NCBI RefSeq assembly: GCF_019396355.1
Contig: NZ_JAHKRK010000064.1
Span: 1-33,119, forward strand
DNA: 33,119 nucleotides
Direction: 5' to 3'
Origin: Pseudonocardia nigra
GTDB lineage: Bacteria > Actinomycetota > Actinomycetes > Mycobacteriales > Pseudonocardiaceae
Shown: one piece after another, positions 7,302 to 15,135 of the stretch
Layout of the letters: each line of letters starts with the position of its first letter
Numbering within the stretch: position 1 is the stretch's first letter
Translations under genes and position numbers: made by a program
The notes under the pieces: model-generated
The model's database searches: none
Told to the model about the DNA's origin: nothing
The model's input: only the letters and a program-made list of their open reading frames with translations

Positions 7302-8615
7302 AACACCCCGGCGGGATCGTGGGCGGCCGCGATCTTCGCCAGGCGGTCCCGCGCGTCCGGCGCGTACCCCTCGGCGAGCCGCTCGGGAGTGCGGGCCGCG
7401 CCGAACAGGAAGTTGGGCGACCGCCCGAGGGTCCGGGATGCGACGGCGTCCATCAGCCGTCCGTGCGCCGCCTCGACGATGTGCGCGGTGGCGGGCTCCA
7501 CCGGCGAGAGCACGCGCAGCAGGTACCCGGCGTCACGGTGCCCGACCGCGTTCGCGACGGCCGGCGGCCGCGCGAGCGCCCCACCCAAGTGGTTGATCTT
7601 CACGTAGCTCCAGACGGGCGCGTCCGGTCCGGCGGTGTCGAGGGCGGCGGCCTGCACGTCGGCGTCGAGGTCCGACACCAGCGCGTTGGTGCCCGTGTAC
7701 GCGTGGGGCTCCGTCGGGGTCGTTGTGGATCGACGCGCTCGCGGCGAAGGGCATCTCGGCGAGCGTGTCGCGCAGGACCGGGCCCGCCGCCCACAGCGGG
7801 GCGACCAGCCGCTCCCCCTCCGCCGCGGCGCCGGCGAACGCGAGGTGGACGCTCGCGACGAACCGGCCGCGCAGTGACTCCGGCGCGCCGGGCACGTCGG
7901 GGAACGTCATCATCCCGACCGACGAGGTCAGCTCCTCGGGCACCAGCGCCGTCCACTCCTGGAAGGCGGCGAGCACGTCGGGTCCCGCGGCGAAGAACAG
8001 CGTGCCGCCGTAGATCGTGGCGACCGGAACGAGGTCGATCTCCAGCGCCGTGACGACCCCGAACCCGCCGCCCCCGCCCCGCAGCGCCCAGAAGAGGTCG
8101 GGGTCGGAGTCGGCGGTGACGTGGCGCGCCTCGCCGTCGCCGGTGACCACGTCGATGCTCCGGACGTGGTCGGCGGCGTAGCCGTAGGTCCTGGCCAGCA
8201 GCCCGAGGCCACCGCCGAGGGTGTAGCCGACGGCGCCGACCTCAGGCGAGGAGCCGCTGAGGGGCGTGAGCCCGTGCACGGCGGCCGCATCGATCACCTG
8301 CCCCCACCGCACGCCTGCCTCGATCCGGACGGTCCGACCGGCCGGATCCACGCTCACCCCGGTCATCCGCCGGGTCTGGATCAGCACCCCGCCCAGGGCC
8401 GGGACGGCCCGCCCGTGCCCCGTGGCCTCCACCGTCACCGGCAGGCCGCGCTCGGCCGCGAACGTCACGGCCGCCCGTACGTCCTCGGCCCCGGTCGCGC
8501 CCACCAGCACGTCCGGCTCGTGCCGGGACGCGGTCTGGAACCCGGCCCGTTCCCCGTCAAATCCCTCGGCGCCCCGCCGCAGCACCGGGCCCCGCACCCC
8601 GCTGATCGACTCCAC
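7292..8615 (-). pseudogene. FAD-linked oxidase (FAD_binding_4/BBE type), frameshifted
   Basis: Two overlapping reading frames together encode a complete ~440-residue FAD-linked oxidase. The first part (from GTG 8615) has the PCMH FAD-binding fold with the likely covalent 8-alpha-histidyl site His67 in EATGHGR and the conserved GGGLGLLARTYG segment. It lacks the second, cysteinyl FAD link of berberine-bridge enzymes. The frame breaks after ASIHNDP. The second part continues as HAYTGTNAL and ends with the BBE-like tail VWSYVKINHLGGAL...DPAGVFQR. Removing one G from the G4 run at 7716-7719 restores HNDPTEPHAYTG and gives exactly 441 codons. The start has GAGAGGAG 6-7 nt upstream. It is either a recent pseudogene or a sequencing error in a homopolymer. 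Substrate unknown. The gene is divergent from a WYL regulator that probably controls it. Confidence 0.85.
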
Positions 8616-8624
8616 GTCGTTCTC

Positions 8625-8643
8625 CTCTCGATTGACTCGAGAG
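8625..8643. promoter_or_regulatory. palindromic operator candidate between FAD oxidase and WYL regulator
   Basis: CTCTCGA-N5-TCGAGAG forms a perfect 7-bp-arm inverted repeat. On the minus strand it lies directly after the -10-like TAGCGT (8646-8651) and overlaps the Shine-Dalgarno of the oxidase gene, so a bound protein would block its expression. The divergent WYL regulator is the obvious candidate ligand. Confidence 0.55.
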
Positions 8644-8700
8644 CGACGCTAGAAGCCCTTCCGGACAGCTCCGGTCCGCAACGCGTGCGACTCTCACGGC

Positions 8701-9672
8701 GTGACGAGGAGCATGCCGGCGCGGATGCTGCGCCTGCTGTCGCTGCTGCAGAGCAGGCGCGAGTGGTCCGGCGCCGAGCTGGCGCACCGGCTCGGGGTCA
8801 CCGACCGCAGCGTGCGCCGCGACGTCGATCGGCTGCGCGAGCTCGGCTACCCGGTCGACGCCACCACTGGCACCGCCGGCGGCTACCGGTTGGCCTCGGG
8901 CCGCGACCTCCCGCCGCTGCTGCTGGACGACGACGAGGCCGTGGCCGTCGCGGTCGCGCTGCTCACCGCCGCCGGCGGTGTCACCGGCATCGACGAGACC
9001 GCGGTGCGAGCGCTCGCGAAGCTGCAGCAGGTGCTGCCCGCCCGCCTGCGGCACCGCGTGGCGACGGTCGGCGACGCCACCGTCCCGATCGGCGGGCCGG
9101 CCGGGGCACCGGTCGACCCGGCCGTGCTCACCGTGCTCGCCGCCGCCTGCCGCGACCACGAGCTCGTGTCCTTCGACCACCTCCGCCGCGACGGCGAGGC
9201 GACCTGGCGCCGCGTCGAGCCGTACCGCCTGGTCACCGGCTACGGCCTCTGGTACCTGCTGGCCTACGACCCCGAGCGCGCCGATTGGCGCACCTTCCGG
9301 GTGGACCGCATCACCGACCCGCGCCCCACCCGGGCCCGCTTCTCACCGCGCGAGCTCCCGGCCGACTCCGCGACGTTCGTCCGGCGCGCGATCGGGGCGG
9401 CGCCGTACCGCTTCACCGCGACCGCCGTGGTGCAGGCACCCGCCGAGGTCGTGACCGCGCGCCTGCACCTGCCGATCCCGGGCAAGGTGACGCCGGTCGA
9501 CGCCGCGAGCTGCACCGTCGCCCTGCGCGGCGACACGATCGAGTCGATCCTCGCCGACGTCGCGGCGTTCGGCGCCGACTTCACCCTCGACGGCCCGCCG
9601 GAGCTGCTCGAGCAGGTGCACGCGCTGGGCAGGCGCCTGCTCGCGGCCGGGCCTCCCGGCGCACCGGGCTGA
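8701..9672 (+). CDS. WYL-domain transcriptional regulator
   Basis: A 323-residue (from GTG 8701) DeoR/YafY-type regulator. Residues ~5-60 form a winged helix-turn-helix (MLRLLSLLQSRREWSGAELAHRLGVTDRSVRRDVDRLRELGYPV). The middle holds the WYL domain, with VEPYRLVTGYGLWYLLAYDPERADWRTFRVDRI as its core, and the C-terminal ~90 residues form the WCX extension. WYL domains sense nucleic acids or small ligands and switch DNA binding. The start could also be ATG 8713, but AGGAG is then too close; a leaderless GTG 8701 is preferred. It is divergent from the FAD oxidase gene with an 85-bp shared region containing a palindrome, and is followed after 24 bases by the second MoeA gene. Confidence 0.9.
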   Translation: MTRSMPARMLRLLSLLQSRREWSGAELAHRLGVTDRSVRRDVDRLRELGYPVDATTGTAGGYRLASGRDLPPLLLDDDEAVAVAVALLTAAGGVTGIDETAVRALAKLQQVLPARLRHRVATVGDATVPIGGPAGAPVDPAVLTVLAAACRDHELVSFDHLRRDGEATWRRVEPYRLVTGYGLWYLLAYDPERADWRTFRVDRITDPRPTRARFSPRELPADSATFVRRAIGAAPYRFTATAVVQAPAEVVTARLHLPIPGKVTPVDAASCTVALRGDTIESILADVAAFGADFTLDGPPELLEQVHALGRRLLAAGPPGAPG

Positions 9673-9684
9673 CCGGGCCGGGGC

Positions 9685-9690
9685 TACCGT
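9685..9690 (+). promoter_or_regulatory. -10-like hexamer before second moeA
   Basis: TACCGT lies 6 nt before the GTG at 9697, consistent with a separate leaderless transcript in addition to any read-through from the WYL gene. Confidence 0.4.
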
Positions 9691-9696
9691 CCGGGC

Positions 9697-11607
9697 GTGG
9701 TCGCCGACTCCCCGTTCGTCTCCGACGTCCCGGCCGCGGAGGCCCTCGCGGCCTGGCGGGAGGCCTGCGCGGCGACCGGCTGCCCCGCCCGCGTCGCGGC
9801 GGTGCGCGTGCCCGTGGCCGACGCGGTCGGCCGCGTCACCGCCGAGCCCGTGTGGGCCCGCCGCTCCTCCCCCGCCTACGACGCCGCGGGCATGGACGGG
9901 ATCGCCGTCCGGGCGGCCGACACCGTCGGGGCCACGGAGACGACCCCGGTGCTGCTGGCCGATGTGGCGGTGGTCGACACCGGCGACCCGGTGCCGGAGG
10001 CCTACGACGCGGTCGTGATGCGCGAGCACGTGCACCGCGGCCCGGACGGCGTCGCCGAGGTGCGCGCCGCGGTGCCGCCCTACCAGCACGTGCGGTCGAT
10101 CGGCGAGGACATCAGCGCCGGCGAGCTGCTGCTGCCCGCCGGGCACCGGCTGCGCCCGGTCGACGTCGCCGCCGCCGCGGCGGCCGGCGCGACCGAGCTG
10201 GTGGTCCGGCGCGCCCCGGTCGTCGTGATCGTCCCGACCGGCGACGAGATCCGGCCGATCGGCACCGACCCGGCGCCGGGCGAGATCGTCGACACGAACT
10301 CCCTGATGCTTGCCGCGCAGGCCCGCGAGGTGGGCTGCACCGCGCGGGTGACCCCGATCGTCCCGGACAAGCCGGCGTTGATCACCGAGGCGCTGGTGGA
10401 TGCCGCGGCGGACGCCGACCTGGTCGTGCTGATCGCCGGCTCGAGCGCGGGTCGCGACGACCACACCGCGGCGGTCATCGGCAAGGCGGGGGCGCTCGCC
10501 GTGCACGGCGTCGCGGTGAAGCCGGGCCATCCGGTCGTCCTCGGCGCCGTCGAGGGCACACCGGTGCTCGGCGCCCCCGGCTACCCCGTGTCCGCCGCGC
10601 TGACGTTCGAGATCTTCGCCGCTCCCCTGCTCGCCGGGCTGGAGGGCGCGGCACCGCGGGAACGGCCGGTCACCACGGCGAAGCTGGCCCGCAAGCTCGC
10701 GTCGAACGTGGGCGTGGACGACTGGGTGCGGGTGCGCCTCGGCCGGGTCGGCGACGAAGTCGTGGCCACGCCGCTGCCGCGCGGCGCCGGCGTGCTCACC
10801 TCGCTGGTGCGCGCCGACGGGCTGCTCGTCGTGCCGGCCGGGCTCGAGGGCCACCACGCGGGCGAGCGGGTGCGGGTGGAGCTGCTGCGCGGGTCGGCGG
10901 AGATCGACCGCACCGTCGTCGCGATCGGCTCGCACGACCTCGTGGTGGACGTGCTCGCGTCCGCGCTGCGCGCCGCCGACCCGCTGGTGACGCTGGCGTC
11001 GTCCAACGTCGGGTCGCTCGGCGGGCTCGTGGCCCTGCGCGACGGCCTGTGCCACCTCGCGGGTTCGCACCTGCTCGACCCGGCCACCGGGGAGTACACC
11101 CTTCCCTATGTGGACCGGCTGCTCGGCGGGTCCGACGTGGCCGTCGTCCGGCTGGTGCACCGCGACCAGGGGCTGATCGTCGCGCCGGGCAACCCACTCG
11201 GGCTGTCCGGCGTGGACGACCTCGCCCGCCCGGGCCTGCGGTACGTCAACCGGCAGCGCGGCGCGGGCACCCGGGCGCTGCTCGACCACGAGCTCGGCGG
11301 GCGCGGGATCGACCCGGCGCAGGTCGACGGGTACGCCCGCGAGGAGCACACCCACCTCGCGGTGGCCGCCGCGGTCGCCGCGGGGCGCGCCGACACCGGG
11401 CTCGGGATCCTCGCCGCGGCCCGCGCGTTCGGGCTGGACTTCGTGCCCGTCGCGCGCGAGCCCTACGACCTGGTGCTGCGGGCGTCCACCCTGGACGACC
11501 CGCGGCTCGCGCCGCTGTGGGCGCTGCTGGAGCAGCCGGAGTTCCGGGCATCGGTCGAGGAGCTCGGCGGGTACTCGTGCGCGGAGACCGGCCGCCGCAT
11601 CCGGTGA
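9697..11607 (+). CDS. MoeA with C-terminal PBP-like domain (paralog 2)
   Basis: A 636-residue two-domain protein. Residues 1 to ~400 are a MoeA molybdenumtransferase with MDGIAVRA (66-73), VPTGDEIRP, NSLMLAAQA, IAGSSAGRDDHTA, GVAVKPGHP and GAPGYPVSAALTF. Residues ~403-636 match the PBP-like (PF12727 type) domain that resembles molybdate-binding or LysR effector domains: VAIGSHDLVVDVLA, LASSNVGSLGGLVALRDGLCHLAGSHLLD, NRQRGAGTRALLDHEL and the final LGGYSCAETGRRIR. Such fusions are typical of archaeal and some bacterial MoeA paralogs; the extra domain is thought to bind the oxyanion or regulate. In the archaeal cases one paralog has been proposed to serve tungsten. The gene reads from GTG 9697, 24 bases after the WYL regulator. 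It gives the locus a second metal-insertase beside paralog 1. Confidence 0.92.
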   Translation: MVADSPFVSDVPAAEALAAWREACAATGCPARVAAVRVPVADAVGRVTAEPVWARRSSPAYDAAGMDGIAVRAADTVGATETTPVLLADVAVVDTGDPVPEAYDAVVMREHVHRGPDGVAEVRAAVPPYQHVRSIGEDISAGELLLPAGHRLRPVDVAAAAAAGATELVVRRAPVVVIVPTGDEIRPIGTDPAPGEIVDTNSLMLAAQAREVGCTARVTPIVPDKPALITEALVDAAADADLVVLIAGSSAGRDDHTAAVIGKAGALAVHGVAVKPGHPVVLGAVEGTPVLGAPGYPVSAALTFEIFAAPLLAGLEGAAPRERPVTTAKLARKLASNVGVDDWVRVRLGRVGDEVVATPLPRGAGVLTSLVRADGLLVVPAGLEGHHAGERVRVELLRGSAEIDRTVVAIGSHDLVVDVLASALRAADPLVTLASSNVGSLGGLVALRDGLCHLAGSHLLDPATGEYTLPYVDRLLGGSDVAVVRLVHRDQGLIVAPGNPLGLSGVDDLARPGLRYVNRQRGAGTRALLDHELGGRGIDPAQVDGYAREEHTHLAVAAAVAAGRADTGLGILAAARAFGLDFVPVAREPYDLVLRASTLDDPRLAPLWALLEQPEFRASVEELGGYSCAETGRRIR

Positions 11608-11640
11608 CGATTGAGGACGGGAAGTGGCCGGTGGCGGCCA

Positions 11641-11646
11641 TAGCGT
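11641..11646 (+). promoter_or_regulatory. -10-like hexamer of the epoxide hydrolase gene
   Basis: TAGCGT lies 7 nt before the ATG at 11654, supporting that start over the upstream in-frame ATG/GTG and suggesting a leaderless mRNA. Confidence 0.45.
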
Positions 11647-11653
11647 CGCCGGC

Positions 11654-12832
11654 ATGACCACTACCGAGCACGGCATCCGCCCCTTCACCGTCGACGTCCC
11701 CCAGGCGCACCTGGACGACCTGCGCGCGCGGCTGGCGAGCACGCGGTGGCCGGACGAGCCGCCCGGCGTCGGCTGGAGCCGCGGTGTCCCGGTCGGATAC
11801 CTGAAGGAGCTGGCCGAGTACTGGCGCACGGGCTTCGACTGGCGGGCGCAGGAGGCCGCGCTCAACGCGTACCCGCAGTACCTCGCCACGGTCGACGGGC
11901 AGAACGTGCACTTCCTGCACGTCCGCTCGCCGGAGCCGGACGCGACCCCGTTGCTTCTGCTGCACGGCTGGCCCGGCGGCGTCACGGATTTCCTGGACGT
12001 GTTCGGTCCGCTCGCCGACCCGGCCGCGCACGGGCGCGCCCCGGCGCAGGCCTTCCACCTCGTCGTGCCGTCGCTGCCGGGATTCGGGTTCTCGACGCCG
12101 CTGGCCGGGCCCGGGATGGGGACCGGGCGGATGGCGGGCGTGCTGGCCGAGCTCATGTCCCGGCTCGGCTACGAGCAGTTCGGCGTGCACGGCTACGACA
12201 CCGGTTCGTGGGTGGGGCCGGAGATCGGCCGGCAGGTCCCGGACCGCCTGCTCGGGGTACACGTCCAGGCACTGCTCACCTTCCCGGTCGGCGCCGAGGG
12301 CGAGCTGGACGGTCTCTCCGAGGCCGAGCAGAGGCGCTGGCAGCGGATGCAGGACTTCAACGACGGCTACCTGCAGTGCAACTCCAAGCGCCCCCAGACG
12401 GTGGCCTACGGGCTGCACGACTCACCGGTCGGCCAGCTCGCCTGGATCGTCGAGAAGTTCAAGGAGCTGACCGAGCCGGCCGACGGCCTGCCCGAGGACG
12501 CCGTCGATCGCGACCGCATCCTCACCGACGTCTCGCTGTACTGGTTCACGGGGACGGCCGGGTCGGCGGCGCAGATCTACTACGAGGAGATGACCGCGAA
12601 CGCGTGGACCGACCCGGGCGACGGCTGGGATGACTCCTCGACGGGTCGGCCTGCCTCGGTGCCGACCGGGGTGCTCGTGTCCGCCCACGACGTGACGATC
12701 CGGCGCTGGGCCGAGCGCGACCACGACGTCGTCCGGTGGACCGAGCTCGACCGCGGCGGGCACTTCCTCGCGATGGAGGCCCCGGACCTGCTGGTCGCCG
12801 ACCTGCGCGCGTTCTTCGCAGCGCTCGCCTGA
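11654..12832 (+). CDS. epoxide hydrolase, alpha/beta fold with EHN domain
   Basis: A 392-residue soluble epoxide hydrolase of the microsomal-type family, which opens epoxides to diols. The N-terminal ~110 residues are the EHN lid region ([29 protein letters not shown]...[23 protein letters not shown]). The catalytic core shows the oxyanion-hole HGWPG (104-108), nucleophile Asp182 in HGYDTGS, candidate lid Tyr296 or Tyr309/310, and catalytic His370 in [11 protein letters not shown]. Asp346 is a possible charge-relay acid. GYDTGS replaces the more usual GGDWG but keeps the nucleophile. There is no signal peptide. The ComB-like phosphatase gene starts 80 bases downstream on the same strand. Substrate unknown. 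Confidence 0.9.
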   Translation: MTTTEHGIRPFTVDVPQAHLDDLRARLASTRWPDEPPGVGWSRGVPVGYLKELAEYWRTGFDWRAQEAALNAYPQYLATVDGQNVHFLHVRSPEPDATPLLLLHGWPGGVTDFLDVFGPLADPAAHGRAPAQAFHLVVPSLPGFGFSTPLAGPGMGTGRMAGVLAELMSRLGYEQFGVHGYDTGSWVGPEIGRQVPDRLLGVHVQALLTFPVGAEGELDGLSEAEQRRWQRMQDFNDGYLQCNSKRPQTVAYGLHDSPVGQLAWIVEKFKELTEPADGLPEDAVDRDRILTDVSLYWFTGTAGSAAQIYYEEMTANAWTDPGDGWDDSSTGRPASVPTGVLVSAHDVTIRRWAERDHDVVRWTELDRGGHFLAMEAPDLLVADLRAFFAALA

Positions 12833-12898
12833 GGTGTCCGTCGACGTGCCGGGCCCGCGGGCGCTGGGCCGCTCCGCTCGCTCGATGCATGATCGCCG

Positions 12899-12904
12899 TA
12901 GGGT
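12899..12904 (+). promoter_or_regulatory. -10-like hexamer of the comB-like gene
   Basis: TAGGGT lies 8 nt before GTG 12913, which favours that codon as the start over the in-frame ATG at 12889. Confidence 0.4.
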
Positions 12905-12912
12905 TGGGCCCC

Positions 12913-13665
12913 GTGCCCGTCGACGCCCGTCCCGAACATCGGCAGCGCCGTCACGAGATCCGGCTGGAGTGGGGGCCGGAGGGCGCCGCGCTGCTGGCGG
13001 CGAAGTGCGCCGTGGTGATCGTCGTCGACGTGCTGTCGTTCAGCACGGCGGTGGACATCGCGGTCGGTCGGGGCGCGGCGATCCTGCCCCAGCGGCGGGT
13101 GGGCCGCGCCGATCGCGCCGCCGAGGAGGCCGAGGCCCGCGCGCTCGGTGTGCAGCCGGCAGGCCCGCGCGGTGGCACGCGTCCGTCGCTGCGCCCGTCG
13201 TCGCTGATGGAGCTGCCGGCCGGCACACGGCTGGCCTTGCCCTCGCCGAACGGCGCCACGCTCTGCGCCGCCGTCGCCGGGAACGGGCCCGTCCTGTTCG
13301 CCGGCTGCTTGCGCAACGCCTCGGCCGTGGCCGCGGCCGCCCGCGCGATCGAGGGGCCGGTCGGGCTGGTCTCTGCGGGCGAACGCTGGCCGGGCGGGAC
13401 GCTGCGGGTCGCGATCGAGGACGCGATCGGCGCCGGCGCGATCGCGGCTGCGCTGCCGGCCGCGGACCGTTCGCCGGAGGCCGAGCAGGCCGTGGCGCAG
13501 TTCGCGGCGGCCCGCGACCGCGGGCTGGCCGACGTCCTCGCCGCCTGCGCGTCCAGGCAGGAGCTGATCGCCGACGGCTACGGCGCCGACGTCACGCTGG
13601 CCGCCGCGCTCGACGCGAGCACCGCGGCGCCCCGGTGGCGCGACGGGCTCCTCCAGGCGGGCTGA
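12913..13665 (+). CDS. comB: 2-phosphosulfolactate phosphatase family protein (ComB-like)
   Basis: A 250-residue member of the ComB family, Mg2+-dependent acid phosphatases that in methanogens release phosphate from 2-phosphosulfolactate on the way to coenzyme M. Family blocks are visible: VVIVVDVLSFSTAVDIAVGRGAAILP, LALPSPNGATL and SAGERWPGG...LRVAIEDAIGAGAI. GTG 12913 is chosen because a -10-like TAGGGT lies 8 nt before it; ATG 12889 is an in-frame alternative adding eight residues. The next gene, a metallo-beta-lactamase-fold hydrolase, begins 3 bases after the stop, so the two are probably co-transcribed. No ComA, ComC or sulfonate gene is nearby, so the true substrate in this bacterium may differ from phosphosulfolactate. 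Confidence 0.85.
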   Translation: MPVDARPEHRQRRHEIRLEWGPEGAALLAAKCAVVIVVDVLSFSTAVDIAVGRGAAILPQRRVGRADRAAEEAEARALGVQPAGPRGGTRPSLRPSSLMELPAGTRLALPSPNGATLCAAVAGNGPVLFAGCLRNASAVAAAARAIEGPVGLVSAGERWPGGTLRVAIEDAIGAGAIAAALPAADRSPEAEQAVAQFAAARDRGLADVLAACASRQELIADGYGADVTLAAALDASTAAPRWRDGLLQAG

Positions 13666-13668
13666 CCG

Positions 13669-14439
13669 GTGGACGGGCGCTGGGTCGAGGTGGGGGACGG
13701 GGTGTTCGCGCGGCGGTACGCGGAGCTGGACCTCACGGTGGGCCTGGTGGTCGGCGCCGAGCGGGCGCTGGTGGTGGACACGCGCGGCGACGAACGACAG
13801 GGCGCCGAACTCGCCGCCGCGGTGCAGGCGGTCACCGCGCTTCCGCGGACCGTCGCGCTCACGCACGCCCACTTCGACCACTGCTTCGGCACGGCCGCGT
13901 TCGCGGGCAGCCCCGTGCACGCCCTCCCGCGCTGCCGGGAGGTGCTCACCACCACCGCGGCCCGGCAGCGGACGGTGTGGGCGCAGCACTACCGCGACCG
14001 CGGCGACCACGTCACCGCCGACGCGCTCGCCGGCACCGATCCGCCGCTGCCCGATGCCACGGCGCCCACCGCGCTCGACCTCGGCGGCCGCATCACCGAG
14101 CTGCGCCACCTCGGCCGTGGGCACACCGACCACGACCTCGTCGTGCACGTGCCCGACGCCGGCGTCGTGTTCGCGGGCGACCTCGTCGAGCAGGGCGCCC
14201 CGCCCGACCTCGGCGACGCCGACATCCCCGCCTGGCCCGCCACCCTCGACGCGCTGCTCGGGCTGCGTCCCCGCCTCGTCGTGCCCGGGCACGGCGAACC
14301 CGTCGACGCCGCGTTCGTGGCCGGGCAGCGGGACGAGCTGGCCGAGGTCGCCGCGCTGTACGACGCCGTGCGGCGCGGGGAGCTGGACGCAGCCGAGGCG
14401 GCCCGGCGCTCGCCGTACCCGGAGGTTCCCTGGCCGTAG
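13669..14439 (+). CDS. metallo-beta-lactamase-fold hydrolase
   Basis: A 256-residue MBL-fold protein with the metal motif HAHFDH (His66, His68, Asp70, His71), followed by further likely ligands in RGHTDHDL, FAGDLVEQG and VVPGHGEPV. The order and spacing fit the glyoxalase-II-like or lactamase-type dinuclear zinc hydrolases with an intact active site. There is no signal peptide, so it is cytoplasmic. It starts at GTG 13669, 3 bases after the ComB-like stop, implying co-expression. The substrate cannot be deduced. Confidence 0.88.
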   Translation: MDGRWVEVGDGVFARRYAELDLTVGLVVGAERALVVDTRGDERQGAELAAAVQAVTALPRTVALTHAHFDHCFGTAAFAGSPVHALPRCREVLTTTAARQRTVWAQHYRDRGDHVTADALAGTDPPLPDATAPTALDLGGRITELRHLGRGHTDHDLVVHVPDAGVVFAGDLVEQGAPPDLGDADIPAWPATLDALLGLRPRLVVPGHGEPVDAAFVAGQRDELAEVAALYDAVRRGELDAAEAARRSPYPEVPWP

Positions 14440-14478
14440 GCCGTCGCGTTCGGACCGGCCCGACCCGCCGGAGCGAAC

Positions 14479-14484
14479 TAAGGT
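14479..14484 (+). promoter_or_regulatory. -10-like hexamer of the tenA-like gene
   Basis: TAAGGT lies 6 nt before GTG 14491. The leader is absent or nearly absent, leaving no room for a TPP riboswitch. Confidence 0.4.
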
Positions 14485-14490
14485 CGCGCC

Positions 14491-15135
14491 GTGACGTTCA
14501 GCGCGCAGCTCCGCGAGCAGACGGCGACCACCTGGGACGCCGCCGTCGGGCACCGGTTCGTCGACGAGCTCTGGCGGGGCGAGGTCGACCCCGCGGCGCT
14601 CACCACCTACCTCGTGCAGGACCACCAGTTCTTCGACGCGTTCGTGGCGCTGCTCGGCGCGGCCGTCGCCGGCGCGGACCGGCCCGGGTCACGGGTCGTG
14701 CACGCCCGCCAGGTGGGCCTGGTGGCCGGCCCGGAGAACGACTTCTTCGCCCGCGCCCTCGACGCCCTGGACGTGCCGCTGACCGAGCGCACGGCCCCGC
14801 ACCTGACGGAGCCGACCCGCGGGTTCCTCGCCCTGATGGACGAGGCCCGGCGCAGCGCGGACTACGCGTCCTGCATGACCGTGCTCCTGGTGGCCGAGTG
14901 GCTCTACCTGGACTGGGCCACCCGCCCCGGCGTCGACCTCCCCGAGGACCGGATCTGCGCCGAGTGGATCGAGCTGCACCGCGGCCTGGCGTTCGAGGAG
15001 TGGGTGGCGTTCCTGCGCGCCGAGTTCGACCGCGTCGTCGCGGGGCTCGACGGGGCCGGGCGCGAGCGGGTGGCGGCCCTGTTCACCCGTGCCGTCGACC
15101 TGGAGCTCGCCTTCTTCGACGCCGCCTACGCATGA
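14491..15135 (+). CDS. TenA family protein, Cys-less (TenA_E-like)
   Basis: A 214-residue helical protein of the TenA/heme-oxygenase fold. Classical TenA hydrolyses aminopyrimidines to salvage the thiamine precursor HMP. Key positions by direct residue count match Bacillus TenA numbering: Asp44 (QDHQFF), Tyr139 (AEWLYL) and Glu205 (VDLELAF). The active-site Cys135 is Ala, with Glu136 beside it, which places it in the Cys-less TenA_E group. That group is linked to hydrolysis of amino- or formylamino-pyrimidine salvage products. No thiamine genes are nearby. Its TGA overlaps the ATG of the GCS2/ATP-grasp gene (ATGA at 15132-15135), so the two are translationally coupled. A partnership in peptide or amide metabolism is possible but unproven. 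Confidence 0.86.
   Translation: MTFSAQLREQTATTWDAAVGHRFVDELWRGEVDPAALTTYLVQDHQFFDAFVALLGAAVAGADRPGSRVVHARQVGLVAGPENDFFARALDALDVPLTERTAPHLTEPTRGFLALMDEARRSADYASCMTVLLVAEWLYLDWATRPGVDLPEDRICAEWIELHRGLAFEEWVAFLRAEFDRVVAGLDGAGRERVAALFTRAVDLELAFFDAAYA

Noticed and set aside
12913..13665. A coenzyme M biosynthesis operon
   Set aside because: Only a ComB-like gene is visible. The bacterial pathway described for epoxide metabolisers does not depend on ComB, and no other pathway gene is in the window.
14440..14490. Possible TPP riboswitch ahead of the TenA-like gene
   Set aside because: The gap is only 51 bases with a -10-like box 6 nt from the start, so there is no room for the aptamer and no matching sequence.
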